Below are positions 1 through 9,093 of a DNA stretch of 64,000 nt, piece by piece. The DNA is taken from contig OZ024928.1 of NCBI GenBank assembly GCA_964017235.1, forward strand, positions 4,092,001-4,156,000. Direction: 5' to 3'. Source of the stretch: Sabellastarte sp. h YS-2021. Taxonomy: Eukaryota > Annelida > Polychaeta > Sabellida > Sabellidae. The first letter of the stretch is position 1. Each line of letters starts with the position of its first letter. The notes under the pieces are model-generated. The model was not told where the DNA came from. It did no database searches and saw nothing but the letters and a program-made list of their open reading frames with translations. The translations under genes were made by a program, and so were the position numbers.

Positions 1-19
1 TAGTCTTCAGTCGCGTGTT

Positions 20-1993
20 TTGAGTTTTCCTCGGTTCAGGCAAGTACATTGTACGTCTTTTATTGCGTATAAAATGTCGTCTCATCAAGCAAATAAAGAC
101 AAACTGAGAGCGCAGAAATGCCGCCATTTCTGCTTTAGCTTTGATACACATAATTTCTGCCCTACCTGTAGGGAGGCTGGCAAGGGAGATGACCCCTGTG
201 TCACCTTTGAAACCCCTTGTGAAATTTGCACGTCTTTCACAGATGAGCAACTACAGAAAATCCAAAACCGGAAACGGTATTTGAAAAAGCAGAAAGCGAC
301 AACTAGTTCCAAAGATGAACTAGATCTTTTGGGTGAAGGCGACGGGGACTCCTTCACTGGGTCCAATGCAGACCTCGAGTGTGCTGCTGATAGCCTTTTT
401 ACCTCACCCCCCCGTCCACAACCTCTTGCCTTCAGTTCCCTGTCCTTGAAAACGCCAGCTAAAACTATTCCACCCACCCCTGGTACGGCTTTGCAAAATA
501 AAATCCAGAAAAACCTAGAGAAATCACTCGGTGATTCCTTAAATATACATTTACAGCAGCAAATGGGTACCTTCCAGGCATCCATGTTGGAAGCTTTTCA
601 GTCACTCCGAGAGGAGTTGGCTGCAAAACAGAAAGTCGAGGTAGAGTCTTCTCTCCCTGCTTCAAAACCTGGCTTGTCCAGTAGTACTGCTGCCCCTCTG
701 GATTTGCCCCCTCCGAGATCTGGTACTAACATCCCAAGCGAGGATATGGATGTGGACTTCGGTCCAGCTCTTCCTCCGCGTTTAGTATCTGCTCAACCTT
801 CCTCGGATCAGTACGTTGCCCCCTCTGAAGGTCACCCCGAAGAGGTCTCGTACTCTCACAAAAAGCAAAGCCATAGGCAGCCAGTTGACCCGAGCTCTGC
901 CTCGGACCAACTAAATGAGGATTCCGATGAACCTCGGATCCCTTCTTCTAGATCCAAAAAATACTCTGACAAGAGCAAACATAAATCAAGATCTAGATAC
1001 GTGTCATTTACCTCAGAGGAGGAGCACTCCCCTGAAACCAGACACAGGTCTTCTAAGCCCTCTAGGGCTCAGCCCTCAGGAGTAGCTTCTGATCAAGACC
1101 TACCACAACATGATCCAGACCCCCCTTATTATAGGGAAGTAGCTTTGTCTGACATGCCCTCACAATACTCTGAAGAAGTGGACACCTTCAGGCGTATTTT
1201 GTCTCTCCCTGACCCCAGGGAATCTATGCCCAGGTCGTCCACCTCAGTGTTGGGTCTGGATGATGAAAAAGGCCGTCAAGAGCTCAGACCTAGAGGTCCC
1301 TCCTCTATTCTTCCACTTAGCTCAGTTATCAAGGACGCCTTTGATAAATTCCAACATGACTTTAAGGCTGCCAACTTATCTGAGGAAAAATATGTCAGGC
1401 CTCCTCCCTCAACTTCAAAGTGGTACAAGGTGGGACAACCAACTTTTCAGGACAAAATTCAGGAGTTGAATACGGACTTTGCTAAGATCTGTATTACTCC
1501 TAGACCTTCTGGGCCCCCAGTAGCCAGAGTTCCCCTGCCAGTTCTCAAGGAGCTAGAACTCCAGGCTAGACAAAATATTTCTACCCTCAACTTCACCGCT
1601 GCATTTGCCAAAACCTCATCTTCTTGCAATGCTTCATTGGAAAAATGCCAACATAGCATCAAGTCTACGGTCAAGAAGATAAAGTCTCAGATTCAGAAAG
1701 GTGCCAATCCTGAGAAAGCGGCAAAGCGCGGATATGAGGAAGTAGCTGACTACTTAGATTTTTGGAACAAGACAGTACTTGTTCAACACAGGGCCCTCAC
1801 TTGTCTCAGCAAATCTCTAGCCCATATTTTGCAGAGGGAATTATACTCTATGGCTAATACCGGCTTGCTCAGGCGCGAAGCCGAAATGACTCTATTTACA
1901 TCCACAATTAGGAGAAACGAGACGTCAAGAACTCAGGAACTCGTCCTTTTGGGGCCCTTCCTTGTTCGAGTCTCAACTAGTGAAGGAAGGTGA
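20..1993 (+). CDS. DIRS gag-like protein
   Basis: The open frame is 657 codons; a second ATG at 74 starts MSSHQANK and may be the real start, since the left end of the element is not visible. A Cys/His cluster lies near the N-terminus: Cys34, Cys38, Cys47, Cys50, Cys60, Cys67 and Cys70, with His36 and His44 (numbered from the first Met), followed by a basic stretch. This resembles the zinc-binding head of DIRS ORF1 proteins. The middle (about residues 270-360) is Ser/Arg/Lys/Pro-rich and probably disordered. The helical C-terminal part (about 430-650) would be the capsid-like portion. It abuts the RT frame. The role as a structural RNA-binding protein is inferred from position and family. Confidence 0.8.
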   Translation: MSFPRFRQVHCTSFIAYKMSSHQANKDKLRAQKCRHFCFSFDTHNFCPTCREAGKGDDPCVTFETPCEICTSFTDEQLQKIQNRKRYLKKQKATTSSKDELDLLGEGDGDSFTGSNADLECAADSLFTSPPRPQPLAFSSLSLKTPAKTIPPTPGTALQNKIQKNLEKSLGDSLNIHLQQQMGTFQASMLEAFQSLREELAAKQKVEVESSLPASKPGLSSSTAAPLDLPPPRSGTNIPSEDMDVDFGPALPPRLVSAQPSSDQYVAPSEGHPEEVSYSHKKQSHRQPVDPSSASDQLNEDSDEPRIPSSRSKKYSDKSKHKSRSRYVSFTSEEEHSPETRHRSSKPSRAQPSGVASDQDLPQHDPDPPYYREVALSDMPSQYSEEVDTFRRILSLPDPRESMPRSSTSVLGLDDEKGRQELRPRGPSSILPLSSVIKDAFDKFQHDFKAANLSEEKYVRPPPSTSKWYKVGQPTFQDKIQELNTDFAKICITPRPSGPPVARVPLPVLKELELQARQNISTLNFTAAFAKTSSSCNASLEKCQHSIKSTVKKIKSQIQKGANPEKAAKRGYEEVADYLDFWNKTVLVQHRALTCLSKSLAHILQRELYSMANTGLLRREAEMTLFTSTIRRNETSRTQELVLLGPFLVRVSTSEGR

Positions 1994-4296
1994 AGACTTC
2001 CTTCTCAAAAAAGGCACCTCAAAAGATTCTCAGGGTTTTGCACCCTACCAGAATAGGCCCTTTCGTGGTCCCCACAAGAAAAGAGGCTCCTACAGAAAAC
2101 GCCCCTATGGGGGAAATACCTCTCAAAGCAGTAACCAGTCCTTTCCTTCGGGAAGAGGAAAATCCAACTTCAGAGGCTTCAGGGGTCGTTTTCGACCCCA
2201 CAATAGAGGAAGGGGGCGTGGAAACCCCCCTCCCCAATGACTCCTCCAAAGCCTCACTCAGTCCACCAGTAGGAGGTCGCCTCCGTTCTTTCAGGAGAGA
2301 CTGGCTCACAAACAAATGTTCTCAAAACGTGTTAAACATTATCACCAATGGCTATGTTCTGCCATTCCGTTCAAAGCCAAACTTGATCAGATTTCCTCTG
2401 ATTCTGTCAGAGTACAAGGCCCAACAAAAAGACCAAGCCTTGGCTACTTGTATCCAGTCCCTCCTGTCAAAGAACGCTATCGAAAGGGTAGACAATGTAA
2501 AATCTCTCGGGTTTTACAGTCGCCTGTTCCTAGTACCCAAGCCTCACCAAAGGTGGAGGCCAGTCATAGACTTAAGCAGGCTCAACACTTTTCTACACGT
2601 AGAAAAGTTCAAAATGGAAACTCCAGAGTCCATCAGGACCTCCCTGATTCCAGGGGAGTGGGTAGCGTCGATAGACCTGTCGGACGCCTACCTGCATATC
2701 CCCATCCACCCAAGCTCAAGGAAATACCTAAGGTTTTGCTACAAGGCTCAGGTGTTCCAGTTCACCTCCCTCCCGTTCGGACTAGCCACAGCCCCCCAGG
2801 TCTTTACAATGATCGTAAAGGAGGTGAAGCTAATGGCCCTCTCAAGAGGACTCAGAATTCACCAATACCTGGACGACTGGCTGATCAGGTCCCAGTCTCA
2901 GGAGGAAGCCCAAGTGAACACTCAGGTAGTAGTAGAACTGACTCAGTCCTTGGGGTGGATAATAAATCAGGAAAAATCAGAACTGAAACCTACACAGGTG
3001 TTCTCGTTCGTGGGCTACGAATACCACCTAGATTCAGCCCTTGTAAAACCCACTCAAGAGAGATGGCTCAAACTTCAGGATTTGATCCTACAACTCAAGT
3101 CAAAACGTGTTTTGACTGCAAGATGTTTGATGTCTCTAATTGGGTTGCTAGCCTCAACGGAGAAAATGGTCCCGGAGGGACGCCTTCACATGAGGCCCTT
3201 TCAGTTTGACCTCAAGGAGCACTGGAGATATCCTCAGTCGCTGGACAACCTCCTTCCCTGGACAGAAGCCATTGCAGCCCACCTAGATTGGTGGCAAAAT
3301 CCCTCCAATGTGATGACAGGTGCAGACCTTCATCCCAAAGACCACAGTATCCAACTCTTTACCGACGCCTCAAACAAAGGTTGGGGCGCTCACTTAGACC
3401 AAAATTTTACCAAGGGTCTGTGGTCAGATCGGGAAAAAAGGCTTCACATAAATGTCCTAGAATTGAAGGCGGTCTCCCTGGCCCTTCGAGACTTCAAGGA
3501 CCAGTGCCAGAATCAAACAGTGTTGGTTGCGACGGACAACTCAACAGTGGTAGCCTACATCAACAAACAAGGGGGAACACACTCGGCAGAGATGTGTGCT
3601 CTCCTGTGGAAGATCATGACCTGGTGCCATCACTATCACATAACATTGAAAGCCAGGCACATTCCAGGGTGCCTGAATGTGATGGCCGACCTGCTATCCA
3701 GGTCCAACCAAGTGCAGTCAACCGAATGGTCTCTGCACCCACAGGTCTTCAAACAGATCTGCCAGAAGTGGTTCACACCTCATGTAGACTTATTTGCCAC
3801 TCACCTGAACCACAAACTCCCTCTATACGTGTCTCCTATCCCAGACCCAAGGGCCTGGGACATAGATGCTCTGAACATAAACTGGACCAACCTCACAGCA
3901 TATGCGTACCCTCCTACGGCTCTCCTTCACAAGGTGATCCAAAAGATCAGGCAATGCCAGTGCCTGATCATCGTAATAGCCCCAGGCTGGCCAGGGATGC
4001 CCTGGTTTTGGGACCTAGTGCAGCTCTCAACAGAGATCCCACTGCAACTCCCAGTGTCAACAACCCTACTCAAACAGTCCCACAAGCTGGTGTTCCACAA
4101 CAACCCCCAGCACCTGAACCTCCACGCCTGGTGTCTAGGAGCGGACAACTCCAAGAACAAGGCTTCTCTGTGGAGGTGGCAGAGAGAATTGCTGCCCCTC
4201 AGCGGTCATCAACAAGGACCATCTACAAGTCAAAGTGGGCCCTATTTGAAAAATGGTGCAGAGAAAATTCGGTGGATTTCTCCACTCCATCTGTGA
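1990..4296 (+). CDS. DIRS reverse transcriptase / RNase H with C-terminal DIRS-type domain
   Basis: 768 codons. The frame opens with GTG at 1990 overlapping the gag stop, so the true start is uncertain; translation may depend on reinitiation or frameshifting. RT spans about residues 150-350: WRPVIDLSRLN, IDLSDAYLHIPI, LPFGLATAPQVF and the catalytic YLDDW box (Asp295, Asp296). RNase H follows with Asp459 (FTDAS), Glu491 (LELKAV) and Asp516 (ATDNST), all three acidic residues present. After about residue 580 comes a region (VDLFATHLNHKLP, IVIAPGWP) matching the methyltransferase-like C-terminal domain described in DIRS elements; activity there is not demonstrable from the sequence. Its last part overlaps the recombinase gene in another frame, normal for DIRS. 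Confidence 0.9.
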   Translation: MKTSFSKKAPQKILRVLHPTRIGPFVVPTRKEAPTENAPMGEIPLKAVTSPFLREEENPTSEASGVVFDPTIEEGGVETPLPNDSSKASLSPPVGGRLRSFRRDWLTNKCSQNVLNIITNGYVLPFRSKPNLIRFPLILSEYKAQQKDQALATCIQSLLSKNAIERVDNVKSLGFYSRLFLVPKPHQRWRPVIDLSRLNTFLHVEKFKMETPESIRTSLIPGEWVASIDLSDAYLHIPIHPSSRKYLRFCYKAQVFQFTSLPFGLATAPQVFTMIVKEVKLMALSRGLRIHQYLDDWLIRSQSQEEAQVNTQVVVELTQSLGWIINQEKSELKPTQVFSFVGYEYHLDSALVKPTQERWLKLQDLILQLKSKRVLTARCLMSLIGLLASTEKMVPEGRLHMRPFQFDLKEHWRYPQSLDNLLPWTEAIAAHLDWWQNPSNVMTGADLHPKDHSIQLFTDASNKGWGAHLDQNFTKGLWSDREKRLHINVLELKAVSLALRDFKDQCQNQTVLVATDNSTVVAYINKQGGTHSAEMCALLWKIMTWCHHYHITLKARHIPGCLNVMADLLSRSNQVQSTEWSLHPQVFKQICQKWFTPHVDLFATHLNHKLPLYVSPIPDPRAWDIDALNINWTNLTAYAYPPTALLHKVIQKIRQCQCLIIVIAPGWPGMPWFWDLVQLSTEIPLQLPVSTTLLKQSHKLVFHNNPQHLNLHAWCLGADNSKNKASLWRWQRELLPLSGHQQGPSTSQSGPYLKNGAEKIRWISPLHL

Positions 4297-5324
4297 AACA
4301 AATCTCAGATTTCTTCATGTACCTGTACCAAGACCTTAACAGGCGCCCCTCGACCATTGATGGTTACAGGACTGCAATCGTTGACACTTTGGGCCCAACG
4401 GCCCAACATATTGCACACAATGCAGACCTTCATAGGTTACTCTCCAGTTTTCACAGGGATCGTCCTAAAAGTTCCAGAAACTTACCCAAGTGGAACCTTT
4501 CTGTTGTCCTTAACGAGCTCACCAAAGCACCTTTTGAGCCCATGAAAGACACAGACCTCAAACATCTCACTTTAAAAACTGCTTTCTTGCTAGCCTTGGC
4601 CTCCGGCAAGCGCCGCAGCGAAATCCATGCCTGGGTCGCGAACAAAGTATCTAATCTAGGCCAATGGGAAAAGGTTGCCTTGTTCCCTTCTTCTGACTTT
4701 ATAGCCAAAAACCAACTAGCAAGAGAAGGTTCTCAAAGTGTCTCTCCGGTGACTATCCCTGCACTGACTACCATTGTAGATAGACAGTTTAAAGAAGACA
4801 GGACCCTGTGTCCCGTGCGGGCCCTGAGGTTTTATTTGGACCGAACTAAAGACCTCAGAGGGTCTCGTTCTCTCCTTTTCATCTCCTTTAAGAAAGGACA
4901 TACCTCAGACATCAGACCCGCTACACTCTCTTCATGGTTGAAACAAACCATTTTACTTTGTTACAAACAAGCAGATCAACAAGCCTTGGACTTGGTCCAA
5001 GTCAAAGCGCATGACATCCGGGCCTTCGCGGCCTCTAAGGCCTTTTACGGTGGGGTATCGGTGGACCAAATCATGCAAGCCTGTCACTGGAAAGCTCACA
5101 ACACATTTACAAATTTTTACCTAAAAGACCTTACTTGGTCGGACACCGACAACAATTTGTACCTGGGACCCATAGTGGCTGCTCAACAAGTCCTAGATCC
5201 TTCCCCTCAGACCAGTTGTCCTCGGAAAGAAAAAAGGGGGGGGGGCCACATCCGCTACAACCAAGTCTTCAGGAGTCTTTCCCAGGATCTAGGTATTCCT
5301 TTACCTTCAAGATGTTACGGGTAA
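3954..5324 (+). CDS. DIRS tyrosine recombinase
   Basis: The frame is open from 3288, but its first part is the antisense-free shadow of the RT gene. The ATG at 3954 gives a 456-residue protein that begins just before recognisable recombinase sequence; this start is a choice. A SAM-like core-binding domain (IYKSKWALFEKWCREN, PSTIDGYRTAI) precedes the catalytic domain. Catalytic residues visible are Arg220 in KRRSEI, His353 and Arg356 in HDIR, the ACHWKAHNTF box, and the nucleophile Tyr389 in NFYLKDL. The enzyme would integrate a circular DIRS DNA without a target duplication. A run of A then about ten G near 5229-5246, downstream of the nucleophile, could vary in length and alter only the C-terminal tail. 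Confidence 0.9.
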   Translation: MPVPDHRNSPRLARDALVLGPSAALNRDPTATPSVNNPTQTVPQAGVPQQPPAPEPPRLVSRSGQLQEQGFSVEVAERIAAPQRSSTRTIYKSKWALFEKWCRENSVDFSTPSVKQISDFFMYLYQDLNRRPSTIDGYRTAIVDTLGPTAQHIAHNADLHRLLSSFHRDRPKSSRNLPKWNLSVVLNELTKAPFEPMKDTDLKHLTLKTAFLLALASGKRRSEIHAWVANKVSNLGQWEKVALFPSSDFIAKNQLAREGSQSVSPVTIPALTTIVDRQFKEDRTLCPVRALRFYLDRTKDLRGSRSLLFISFKKGHTSDIRPATLSSWLKQTILLCYKQADQQALDLVQVKAHDIRAFAASKAFYGGVSVDQIMQACHWKAHNTFTNFYLKDLTWSDTDNNLYLGPIVAAQQVLDPSPQTSCPRKEKRGGGHIRYNQVFRSLSQDLGIPLPSRCYG

Positions 5325-5710
5325 GGTCATTTTATCCTCTAATTATCAAGTAATTTCTATTAAGGACTTATTTAGTTGTCATTAATCTCATTTTCAGGTT
5401 GTAAAAAATTTTATGAGATGCCCAACCACTGGGTTGGTCAGTCACACGTGAAGGGCCCTTTTGGACCCTCAGACCTCGGAGTGAGCACTGCTGCACTTCC
5501 GTCCTACAATAAAACATCTAGACAGTTTTAGCACTGTCTCTCAATTTCAGGTTTTTGGCTCGTTACAGGCCCGGCCTTCGGGATCGGGGCACTGTAAATG
5601 GGACTCAGACTGGTATTTCTGGCACTATTCTATACATATTAATTCAAAATCTTAGAAAAAATGACATATCTTCCAGTCTTAGCTGTAATCCCGCCACCGG
5701 GCGGTTGAAT
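5325..5710 (+). other. DIRS 3' untranslated stretch
   Basis: No gene is visible. It contains a small hairpin, CCAACCACTGGGTTGG, around 5422-5437, an AATAAA at about 5508 that could serve as polyadenylation signal for the overlapping DIRS transcript, and GC-rich blocks near 5563-5590. Function is inferred only from position between the recombinase stop and the internal complementary region. Confidence 0.4.
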
Positions 5711-6066
5711 TCAGCATTAAGTCCCACATGGTAAGCTATTGTAGCGTAATAAAATTGGAAATTTTAATTACTTAAATGTAGCTTTTATAAGCTACAAGCT
5801 TACCATGTGGGACTTAGAAGAGTCCCACCCTGCCTCCCCGCTGTTTACAGCTGAGGGGTAGGTTTAAAAAAATTTCAACGAGAAAGTAGGACGATTGGTC
5901 AGAAGTTATCACGTGACGACAACTACCAGTATATCCGGTGGCTAACAAGAACGATCTTTTTTTCTAAGACGTTGGCCCCGGGTGTGGCAACCCGAGATCA
6001 GCATTAAGTCCCACATGGTAAGCTTGTAGCTTATAAAAGCTACATTTAAGTAATTAAAATTTCCAA
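5711..6066 (+). repeat. DIRS internal complementary region and right terminal repeat
   Basis: Bases 6005-6066 are an exact 62-base reverse complement of 5755-5816. A 27-base piece at 5998-6024 also recurs directly at 5711-5737, so 5717-5737 and 5797-5816 can fold into a near-perfect 20-bp stem. Both copies of the direct piece are preceded by GC-rich hairpin-like sequence (CCGCCACCGGGCGG near 5689; CGGGTGTGGCAACCCG near 5980). This is the geometry used by DIRS elements to circularise: terminal repeats complementary to an internal region. The left terminal repeat cannot be checked here. Confidence 0.85.
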
Positions 6067-6251
6067 CTTTGTTATTGGGAAATGATCTAGCAGGTGGAAA
6101 GGTGGTTGCTGATCCTAAGGTTACTTCTAAGCCAATCACTTTGGTTAGCACTGAGAAATTAGAAGAGGTTATTCCAGGTATTTTTCGCTCTTGTGCTGTG
6201 ACTCGAGCTATGGCTAAAAAAGCCCAAGAAGAACCGAAAGATCTTAGTTGA
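6067..6251 (+). pseudogene. Gypsy protease C-terminal fragment
   Basis: The fragment reads LLGNDLAGGKVVADPKV and then a linker ending KKAQEEPKDLS. LLGNDLAGG is the conserved C-terminal block of retropepsins of Gypsy elements. The catalytic DTG part is missing, because the DIRS element joins here. The upstream half should be found on the other side of the DIRS insertion, outside the window. Confidence 0.75.
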
Positions 6252-6252
6252 T

Positions 6253-7700
6253 TTGTCTAATACATTCTTGAGCAACTATGGCCATGATGTGCAAACTCAA
6301 GACTTAATTGATTGTCAAGATGTATCACTTTCAAAATCAAAACTGATTTCAGAGCAGGAAAATGACCCTGAACTAGCTTCTTTATTCAAATTGGTCTTGC
6401 CACCAGTAGAGCTAGATAGGGTCCCTGTAGGCCATTGTGTCAGAAATGGTGTGCGTATGCGAAAGTGGAGGCCACCAAATGTCCCTGCATCTGAGGAATA
6501 GTCAGTAGTACACCAGATTGTTGTGCCAAAAGTGTACCAAAGTGAGATACTGAAATTGGCTCATGAGTCTTCAATGGGTGGCCATTTAGGCATCAATAAA
6601 ACCTACAGCAAGATAAGCAAACATTTCTATTCGCCTCAAATTCGGCACTGTGTGGCAGAATTTTGCAAGACTTGTCACATTTGTCAAATGGTAGGGAAGC
6701 CAAACCAAAACCAAAAAATTCCTGTAGCTCCTCTCAAACTCATCCCAGCATTTGAGGAACCATTTAGCAAAGTGATAATTGATTGTGTAGGCCCCTTGCC
6801 AAAAACTAAATCCAAAAACCAATACCTTTTGACCATTATGTGTGCCTCAACCAGATTCTGGGAAGCCATACCTTTAACCAACATAACAGCACCAAAAATC
6901 TCAAAGGCCTTAGTCAATTTCTTTACTTTAGTCGGCTTACCAAAAGAGATACAGTCAGATCAAGGGTCGAACTTTATGTCAGGACTATTTCAACAGGTCA
7001 TATTTCAACTAGGTGCCAAACATCAAATCTAGTGCTTATCACCCAGAATCACAAAGTGCACTTGAAAGGTTTCATTCTACTTTGAAGAATATGATTAGGA
7101 CATATTGTTTAGACAATGAAAAAGACTGGGATGAAGGTATTAGCTTGTTACTGTGTGCAGCTAGGTAGTCAGTTCAAAAGTCCTTAGGATTTAGTCCCTT
7201 TGAGTTGATCTTTGGTCATTCAGTCTGTGGTCCTCTCAAGCTGTTAAAAGAAAACTGGTTGTCTGAAAACACTGAGAGCCTAAATCTGCTAGATTATGTC
7301 TCAAAGTTTAGAAATAAGTTGAAAAAGGCTTGTGAGCTGGTGCAACAAATTTTGAAAAATTCTCAGTCAAAAATGAAGATTCTTTATGATAGGAAATCAC
7401 AAAACCGTGTTTTCAAACCAGGTGACAAGGTTTTGGTGTTATTGTCTGTCCAGGGGAATACACTACAGGCCAGGTACCATGGGCCATACAAGGTGTTAAA
7501 AAGAATAGGTGATCTGGACTACATCATTGAGACCCCTGATAGAAGAAAGTCAACCCAACTATGTCATGTAAATATGGTAAAACCATACTTTGAAAGGGGT
7601 GTGAAAAAGCCTGTCATGGTTACTGACTGTAATGTAGAAAATGACAGTAATCAGGAGCATGAAGCAAGGGGTGACCCACCTGATCTTGATGTTAAATGTA
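6253..7700 (+). pseudogene. Gypsy integrase (zinc-binding, DDE core, GPY/F-like tail)
   Basis: The HHCC zinc-binding head is at about 6550-6690 (HESSMGGH, then CKTCHIC). Core residues are visible: Asp in VIIDCVG (about 6775), Asp in IQSDQGSNF (about 6957) and, after a frame change near 7025, Glu in SQSALERFH (about 7060). The tail at 7380-7600 carries PGDKVLVLL, YHGPYKVL and HVNMVKPY, a GPY/F-type module of Gypsy integrases. It is broken by a TAG at 6499-6501, a frameshift near 7025 and a TAG near 7166, so no functional protein is possible. Confidence 0.85.
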
Positions 7701-7749
7701 AAATTAGGTTGAGTAATTCTGAGATTCTTGATGATTTGGAAACTAAACT

Positions 7750-8900
7750 GAGTCATGTACCACCAGATAAGAGGGTCCCACAATTGCTCTTAAAGTTAGG
7801 TCGGTGTTTCCAAATGCCCCTAATAGGACCAATGTACTCCTGCATGATGTCGATGTTGGCAATGCCCGTCAGCATCCGTATTGGGTAAACCCTATCAAAC
7901 TTGAAAAATTAAGGCAGGAAGTGCAATACATGCTGGAAAAAGATATAATTGTACCAAGTCAAAGTAGTTGGGCATCTCCTTGTGTTTTGTCCTGAAACCA
8001 GATGGTTCAATCAGATATTGCACTGACTACAGAAAAGTCAATGTTTTGAGTAAAACAGATTCATTCCCTATCCCAAGGATGGAATACTGTATTGATCAGA
8101 TTGGCAATGCCAAATACATCACAAAGTGTGATTTACTGAAAGGATATTATTGTGTGCCTCTTACTGAGCAGGCTAAAGAAATATCAGCCTTTGTGACCCC
8201 CAATGGTCTATATCAGTACAGGGTAATGCCATTTGGCATGAAAAATTCCCAAGCCACTTTTCAAAGACTAATGAATATATGTTTAAAAGACGTAGAAGGT
8301 GTTGAGGTGTATGTGGATGATATTGTCATCTTTAGTGATACTTGGGAATATATATATAAAATTTGGTCCTATTAGGGGCATTTGGAAACACCGACCTAAC
8401 TTTAAGAGCAATTGTGGGACCCTCTTATCACTGGTCAGAGGCTTGTCAAAAATCATTTGACAAAGTAAAAAATCTTCTCTGCTTGGAGCCTGTACTGACT
8501 GCTCCGGACTTCAGTAAGCCTTTCTGGCTGGCTGTGGATGCCAGTGATGTGGGTGCAGGTGCAGTTTTACGGCAATCTGATGTTGAAGATATTGAACATC
8601 CCGTTTGCTATTTTTCAAAACAAATTTAATGTACATCAAAAGAACTACTCCACAATAGAAAAAGAATGTTTAGCGCTTATTTTGGCCATTCAGCATTTTG
8701 ATATCTACATATCTTCATCATCAAAACCCACTATTGTATACACAGATCACAACCCTTTAGTCTTCTTGCACAAAATGAAGAACAAAAATAGAAGATTGTC
8801 GAACTGGAGTTTAATGTTGCAAGAAAACAGTTTACAAATAGAACATGTTAAAGGAACAGATAACATCTGTGCAGATGCTGTATCCAAAAATTGTGTTTAA
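7750..8900 (+). pseudogene. Gypsy reverse transcriptase / RNase H, internally deleted
   Basis: RT blocks are recognisable in sequence: YMLEKDIIVPSQSSWASP, RYCTDYRKVN, KCDLLKGYYCVPL, VMPFGMKNSQATFQRLMN and YVDDIVIFSD (catalytic YVDD at about 8310-8321). The frame then jumps at about 8345-8380 to the RNase H connection, so the thumb region is missing. RNase H keeps AVDASDVGAGAVL, YSTIEKECLALILAI and YTDHNPLVFL. Frame changes occur near 7960, 8360 and 8600. The gene lies downstream of the integrase, not upstream. Confidence 0.85.
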
Positions 8901-9083
8901 AGTACAATTTGTATACTTGTGGTTAGTAGGTTGGTAAAAGTTACACATGATATAAATGTTACTTTTGTATTTAGATAAATATGCTTTGATAAAGGTATAT
9001 TACCTATGGATATTACTTGTGTATATATATATATTTTTTTTTTGCAAAATTTTGTAACCCCTTGGCCTCCAAAATTTTTCTTT

Positions 9084-9093
9084 AAGGGGGAGG
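9084..9093 (+). promoter_or_regulatory. Polypurine tract of the Gypsy element
   Basis: AAGGGGGAGG lies immediately before the TGTTAC start of the 3' LTR. In LTR retrotransposons such a purine run primes plus-strand DNA synthesis. Confidence 0.75.

Larger units (their letters stand above)
1..6066 (+). mobile_element. DIRS-like tyrosine-recombinase retrotransposon, coding region intact, left end outside window
   Basis: Three long overlapping plus-strand frames encode gag, RT/RNase H and a tyrosine recombinase, the gene set and order of DIRS elements. There is no DDE integrase and no direct LTR. The 3' part has the complementary repeats expected of the family: 62 bases at 6005-6066 recur as an exact reverse complement at 5755-5816. 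Base 6067 falls inside a Gypsy protease frame, so 6066 is taken as the right edge. The left terminal repeat must lie before base 1. None of the three frames carries an internal stop, unlike every other element here, so this is probably a recent insertion. Confidence 0.9.

Noticed and set aside
2316-3209. A 297-codon plus-strand open frame
   Set aside because: It is an out-of-frame shadow of the DIRS RT; no motif supports it.
3288-3953. N-terminal extension of the DIRS recombinase from the first Met
   Set aside because: It overlaps the RNase H and C-terminal domain in another frame, has no recombinase motifs and is Ser/Pro/Arg-rich shadow sequence.
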